From Pseudopyrenochaeta lycopersici (Eukaryota > Ascomycota > Dothideomycetes > Pleosporales > Pseudopyrenochaetaceae): a DNA stretch of 64,000 nucleotides. Where the stretch lies: NCBI GenBank assembly GCA_003313425.1, contig NHZP01000050.1, forward strand, positions 273,073-337,072, in the 5' to 3' direction. Shown here piece after piece: positions 60,657 through 64,000 of this stretch. A program made the translations under genes and the position numbers. The first letter of the stretch is position 1, and every line of letters begins with the position of its first letter. The notes beneath the pieces were generated by a model. The model was not told the origin of the DNA. It was given only the letters and a program-made list of their open reading frames with translations, and ran no database searches.

Positions 60657-60677
60657 AAAATTGGCTAAGTCCAATTT
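60657..60677 (+). other. 3' block stem-loop with invariant CTAAGT loop (U8 copy)
   Basis: AAATTGG-CTAAGT-CCAATTT. Other units keep the loop but change the stem in pairs (TTGG/CCAA, ATGG/CCAT). A second hairpin just upstream is GATGG-AACA-CCATC (GGAT/ATCC in U7), and before it AGGG/CCCT. Together they form the conserved 3' block of about 150 bp before the unit end. Confidence 0.65.
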
Positions 60678-61093
60678 TGTTGTGGCTGGAGGCGATCCCA
60701 GGTCACATGGAGGTGTGGCGCGAAGAGGGCACGGGCCCATCCTCAACTTTCTAGTGTGGCGTTCTGCCTATATATGATTCCTTTCACTAGAAAGTTGTCA
60801 AGTGGTCAGGAGCCTTGCGCTCCTTGACCCCTGACACTTTACACGTAAGCAGGGCCCGCGAGTGGAACGAGAAGCGGATGCGTCAAGCTACTTGTAGTTT
60901 GGGGCCATTGCCCCCTGTAAGCAACGCGAAGCACGGACGTAGCTTCTAGATCATTCTGATCGTGGGTTGCACGTGAGGAGCACTCTTGCCCTCACATCTA
61001 CTAGATGTTCATAGCTATGGACACAACGGAGTGGGCGCATTATGGAATAATAGTCTTGGCAGAGACAGATACCTGGATAGAGTTCGTTATACT

Positions 61094-61279
61094 ATGGAGT
61101 GTAACGCTTATAAGGAAACGGGTGTGTCCCGTTACCTTTCCTTATTACCAATTTTTTTTGCGTCTATTTACAGCGTGTACCGGGTACCGCTCGTACTAGA
61201 GGTATCGAACGTAGCTTGGTGGAGGCAGTTCTTGTTCTTGGACATGTTGTCAGCGTGTAGCGCCCATGATGAGTGCTGA
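61094..61279 (+). CDS. Class C cargo ORF 1, U9 (hypothetical)
   Basis: 61 aa, MECNAYKETGVSRYLSLLP..., with one hydrophobic stretch (LLPIFFASIYSV). It overlaps the next small frame by 14 nt (ATGATGAGTGCTGA). No family recognised; may be one exon of a larger gene. Confidence 0.35.
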   Translation: MECNAYKETGVSRYLSLLPIFFASIYSVYRVPLVLEVSNVAWWRQFLFLDMLSACSAHDEC

Positions 61280-61858
61280 TAAGGCGTACGTCGCGGAAGC
61301 GTTACGCAGTTGTATTGTAGGACGTATGTCGGTCGATAGCCTGGTAGGGCTAGTTTGCGGTGCGTATGGTTTCGGATACCACTGGTACACTATCCGAAAC
61401 AACCTTTCTTCCCTTTTGTCAAGGCATGGCGATGCTGCTTAGTGGAATGGATTTTGAGTAGAGTGACAGGTACTGCTAGTGGGTGCTGGGGAGGCACCGC
61501 GGTTTCGGTACGACTGTCCGTTGTTCGCGATGAGGCAGGATGCGTAGGCATGCGAGCGTCAGTGATGCGCCCGCGTTCATCCTTTCTGTATTGGACGAAG
61601 CGTTGTCACGTAGTGCATGGCAAGACGTTGCCGTTACATTTGTCTGAGGGAGGCACTGCTGCGGAGCGTGTGCGTATTTGTTTGTGGCTGCTCCTTGTGG
61701 AGCTTTGCGTAGTTGCGTCGGAGGAGGATGAATTCTCCTCTTGGATTTCACATCGTTACTTGTTGTGTGGAGCACCTTTTATGGGAATTACGAGGGCTCC
61801 GTTCGCGTGGGGGGCCTTCGTAGTATGCGTAGCTATAGTAGTATGGGGGGCTACCTGA
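61266..61858 (+). CDS. Class C cargo ORF 2/3, U9 (hypothetical, splicing unclear)
   Basis: A frame starting MMSADKAYVAEALRSC (61,266-61,442) overlaps a longer open frame (about 61,355-61,858, no ATG near its start). The latter contains LSVVRDEAGCVGM, WTKRCHVVHGK, a hydrophobic stretch (VRICLWLLLVELCVVA), an acidic turn (SEEDEF) and a C-terminal hydrophobic segment (AWGAFVVCVAIVVWG). An intron probably links them, but I cannot fix its ends. It could be a membrane protein. No relation to class A or B seen. Confidence 0.4.
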
Positions 61859-62354
61859 CCCTGGGAGGTGTTTGTATGTACATACAGAGAGGGTTTGTTA
61901 CATAGTATACTATGCATTTATCTAGTCTATACGATATTTATGTTGGTATAGTGTATCATTACCATTATGGTAATAGTAGATGTATATCTCTTAGTATACG
62001 TAGTCAGAGTGTGTAGGTGTCGTAATAACTACGTCTGGTTACGAATAACAGCATAGTTTTTTATATACATAGAGTATAATACCATTATACTATGCATTAT
62101 AGCTAGTTATAAACAGAGCGATTCTATAGTGTTGATGTGTAGAGCGTTTTAATAGTTTCAGGGCTAAGAAATAATTTGATTGTATGGATATTTGGTAGAA
62201 ATTGGGGTGTGAGCCCTTGTAGATGGAACACCATCTCCAAAGAAATTGGCGAAGTCCGATTTTGCTGTGGCTGGAGGTCACGTTTTACCGGGGTGCTGAA
62301 AAATTTTTCAGCCACGACTCAACTTTTCTAGTGTGGCGCAGCCTATATATGATT

Positions 62355-63927
62355 CCTTTCACTAGAAAGTTGTCAAGTGGTCAGGAGCCTTGCGCTCCTT
62401 ACCCTTGCCACTTTACACGTAAGCTTTGCCTGCGATTGGAGATCGCAACGGAGTGTTAAACTAGAATTAGTTTAGAGGCAATGCACTTAGTAAGCAGAGC
62501 AGAGCACGGACGGTGCGGGTCATCTGACTCTTCTTTGCCACTCTTTTTTTCAATCAGTCATTTGATTGGTCTATGAATGTAGACAACATGGAATGGGCAC
62601 TCCGCTGCTTACTATGTAGTAGTTGGTCTTTGCAGGGTGCAAGAGACAGAGGTATATAATAATAACAGGGGAGCTGTTTGTACGGAGTGTCTTTTTTTCA
62701 TTCTTTTTGCTTTGCGATGGAGTCGCTACAGGGACAGGGTGCTCCCATAGAGGCTATGGATGATAGTCGCTTGTTAGCAGTAGATACGCTCTTGCCTGGC
62801 GAGAAGGGGGAGCCCTTTCCTGGGACAGCCAACAATCTTCAATGGGTGCGGAGGCACGTTCAACGTAAGTATGTACTTCTTTTCTCAGGTTGGGTATCCC
62901 CTCCCAACTGATATCGTCACAGAGCTGGTGGGACACTGCGTTTCTCTTACTCTCTATCTCGATGTGTCGGGGAGACAATCCGCGTGGTTGACCAAGGAGA
63001 GCGGGCAGCTCCCTCGACAGTGTATTTCTCAGAAGCACCGGTTTTGTCTGGAGGACTATAAAGAACTCTGTGCACAGGGTACCACCCGGCAGTCTCTCCT
63101 GGTCTTCAAGGTGGATACGTTGGTTAGGGGCGTGGTGTGGAGCTATGTTGCGTTTGCGCAGCTCTCGTTAGAGGCACTGGATGTGCTGGTGGAGCGCGTT
63201 ATCCCTCTTCTTGCATTGCCTAGTGGGCAAGCTGCGGATGCTTCTTCTGTTACGGTACGTAGATTGTTCTACGTTTTAGAGGAAGGGTGGTATAGTACGC
63301 GGGTCGACTGCGCGTGTACTGTTAAAAGTAGGTGTGAGCCTTGTGGGTTTTTATCCCATACATCACCAAGGTTTGTTCGTCTAGACCGATTCTACCGTTT
63401 ATGGCGGTCGTCAAGGACATGTTGGTTTGGTGGACTCAGCGATGCAGTAGGAATAGTACAACCGTCAGGAGAGGACTGGCTCTCCTGTCGTGGATGGTCG
63501 TAACCACGATGTAGTTTGTTTGCCTTATGGAATGGCATTGGTAATGCTATAGTCTTTGAGACAGAGTACATGCTGACTTTGTGCTTTTTATAATACGTTA
63601 GTATCATAAAGCTCTATGGTATAGTATAGCCTATTTGTGTAGGAGAATAGGTATGTTTATTGTATTTTACTTTTTTTTCGTATTAGAAAATAGGACTGAT
63701 TTAGTAATGGTAGGGCTCTTCTGGAAACGAAGAAATCGTGGTGCGGAGCTTCATTGTTAAGGGTGTGGGCGCCCTTGGGATGGAACATCAAATCTCTCAA
63801 GAAATTTTGGCTAAGTCCAATTTCCCTGTGGCTGGAGGGCCATGCAGAGTCACATGGAGATGTGGCACATGGGGGGGCACGGGCCTCCCTGACAACTTTT
63901 CTAGTGTGGCGCAGCCTATATATGATT
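62355..63927 (+). repeat. Array unit U10 (class A cargo), telomere-proximal
   Basis: 1,573 bp. The first stem is AGGAGC/GCTCCT; TATA box GTATATAATA near 62,653. Ends TATATATGATT and joins the telomere directly, so the right arm of the junction hairpin is absent. Confidence 0.92.
62717..63503 (+). CDS. Class A array protein, U10
   Basis: Exons 62717-62864 and 62923-63503 (729 nt, 242 aa); 58-nt phase-1 intron with GTAAGT donor, hairpin GTTGGG...CCCAAC and CTGAT branch site. Starts MESLQGQGAPIEAMDD in GCGATGG context; exon 1 ends NNLQWVRRHVQ. Exon 2: LVGHCVSLTLYLDVSGRQ, WLTKESGQLPRQC, RQSLLVFKVDTL, LSLEALDVLVERVIPLL, VDCACTVKSRCEPC, RFVRLDRFYRLW, WFGGLSDAVGIVQPSG and DWLSCRGWS. Likely a functional gene about 0.4 kb from the telomere. 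Function unknown. Confidence 0.82.
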
Positions 63928-64000
63928 AGGTTAGGGTTAGGGTTAGGGTTAGGGTTAGGGTTAGGGTTGGTTAGGGTTAGGGTTAGGGTTAGGGTTAGGG
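63928..64000 (+). repeat. Terminal telomere repeat (TTAGGG)n
   Basis: About 12 TTAGGG copies with two variants (AGGTTAGGG at the start and GGGTTGGTTAGGG near 63,968). G-rich strand runs 5' to 3' off the right end of the window, as at a right chromosome arm. Confidence 0.98.

Larger units (their letters stand above)
59215..60779 (+). repeat. Array unit U8 (class A cargo)
   Basis: 1,565 bp. The second stem is AGACTAC/GTAGTTT with a G-T (G-U) pair. TATA box TGTATATAAC near 59,510. The 3' hairpin AAATTGG-CTAAGT-CCAATTT is at 60,657-60,677. Confidence 0.9.
60780..62354 (+). repeat. Array unit U9 (class C cargo)
   Basis: 1,575 bp. The 5' block is conserved (stem AAGCTAC/GTAGTTT at 60,885-60,900) but there is no clear TATA box and the downstream half is unrelated to classes A and B. 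An AT-rich stretch with TATACTATGCAT motifs lies at 61,890-62,110. Confidence 0.88.
48186..63927 (+). mobile_element. Telomeric array of ten 1.56-1.59-kb cassette units (undescribed)
   Basis: Ten head-to-tail units, each starting CCTTTCACTAGAAAGTTGTC and ending TATATATGATT. Starts are at 48186, 49762, 51345, 52901, 54474, 56057, 57626, 59215, 60780 and 62355. Lengths are 1576, 1583, 1556, 1573, 1583, 1569, 1589, 1565, 1575 and 1573. Each unit has a conserved hairpin-rich 5' block, a TATA box (except U9), a variable gene, and a conserved 3' block. The left end abuts GGGTTAGGGTT and the right end abuts the telomere at TT|AGG. No RIP damage. There is no recognisable transposase, reverse transcriptase, integrase or Rep. 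Proteins of units U1, U3, U4, U6, U7, U8 and U10 are paralogues; U2 and U5 are identical and carry a membrane protein; U9 carries something else. I do not recognise this as any known element. Confidence 0.9.

Noticed and set aside
61005..61199. Open frame starting MFIAMDTTEW in U9
   Set aside because: It begins in the conserved non-coding 5' block (the GTCTATG...TAGAC region of other units), so it is most likely fortuitous.
48186..63927. CRISPR array or rDNA-type repeat
   Set aside because: Units are about 1.57 kb, contain spliced protein-coding genes and TATA boxes, lack short direct repeat-spacer structure, and occur in a eukaryote; no rRNA sequence seen.
48186..63927. MoTeR-like telomeric retrotransposon
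   Set aside because: Location and short telomere seeds fit, but no unit encodes reverse transcriptase motifs and the cargo differs between units. A non-autonomous relative cannot be excluded.

Overview
This window is the right-hand end of a chromosome of a filamentous ascomycete (Pezizomycotina). The + strand ends in TTAGGG repeats from about 63,928. Introns are 45-70 nt with GT-AG ends. The repeats carry strong RIP-type damage: CpA to TpA changes turn CAG, CAA and TGG codons into TAG or TAA. I cannot name the species.

Regions, left to right. (1) 1-12,300 is an intact accessory gene block. It holds a bifunctional (chimeric) terpene synthase with cyclase and prenyltransferase domains, an MFS efflux pump and a cytochrome P450, all on + and together a small terpenoid cluster. 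A minus-strand multi-exon gene follows; it looks like the TULIP/P47 lipid-binding-type family, with an in-frame stop near its middle. (2) 12,970-29,390 is a repeat graveyard: a full-length RIPped Ty1/copia element with 123-bp LTRs and a 5-bp target duplication, a RIPped pogo/Fot-type DNA transposon with long TIRs, and a 5'-truncated RIPped Ty3/gypsy element on the minus strand that carries an extra ORF in antisense. Inside this graveyard sits an intact, fully spliceable extra gene for V-ATPase proteolipid subunit c. (3) 29,390-48,165 holds three decayed telomere-linked RecQ-type helicase genes (TLH), all pointing to the telomere, with expanded CAG, GAGCAG and similar repeats and several tandem-repeat tracts.

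(4) 48,186-63,927 is the most unusual part: ten head-to-tail units of nearly constant length (1,556-1,589 bp), lying directly between a short internal TTAGGG tract and the terminal telomere. Every unit has the same architecture. A conserved 5' non-coding block of about 300 bp contains hairpins whose stems change by compensating substitutions. A TATA box comes next, then a variable gene, then a conserved 3' block ending in one arm of an inverted repeat. The other arm is at the start of the next unit, so the full hairpin exists only in a concatemer or circle. Seven units carry divergent paralogues of one unrecognised protein of about 215-276 aa, each with one phase-1 intron containing a small hairpin. 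Two identical units carry a multi-TM protein, and one unit carries a third, unrelated cargo. No transposase, reverse transcriptase or Rep gene is visible in the units. I read this as a telomere-resident modular element or multi-cargo cassette system with a constant backbone and exchangeable genes, which I do not recognise as any described family. All gene models were made by eye from splice signals and reading frame; no searches were run.
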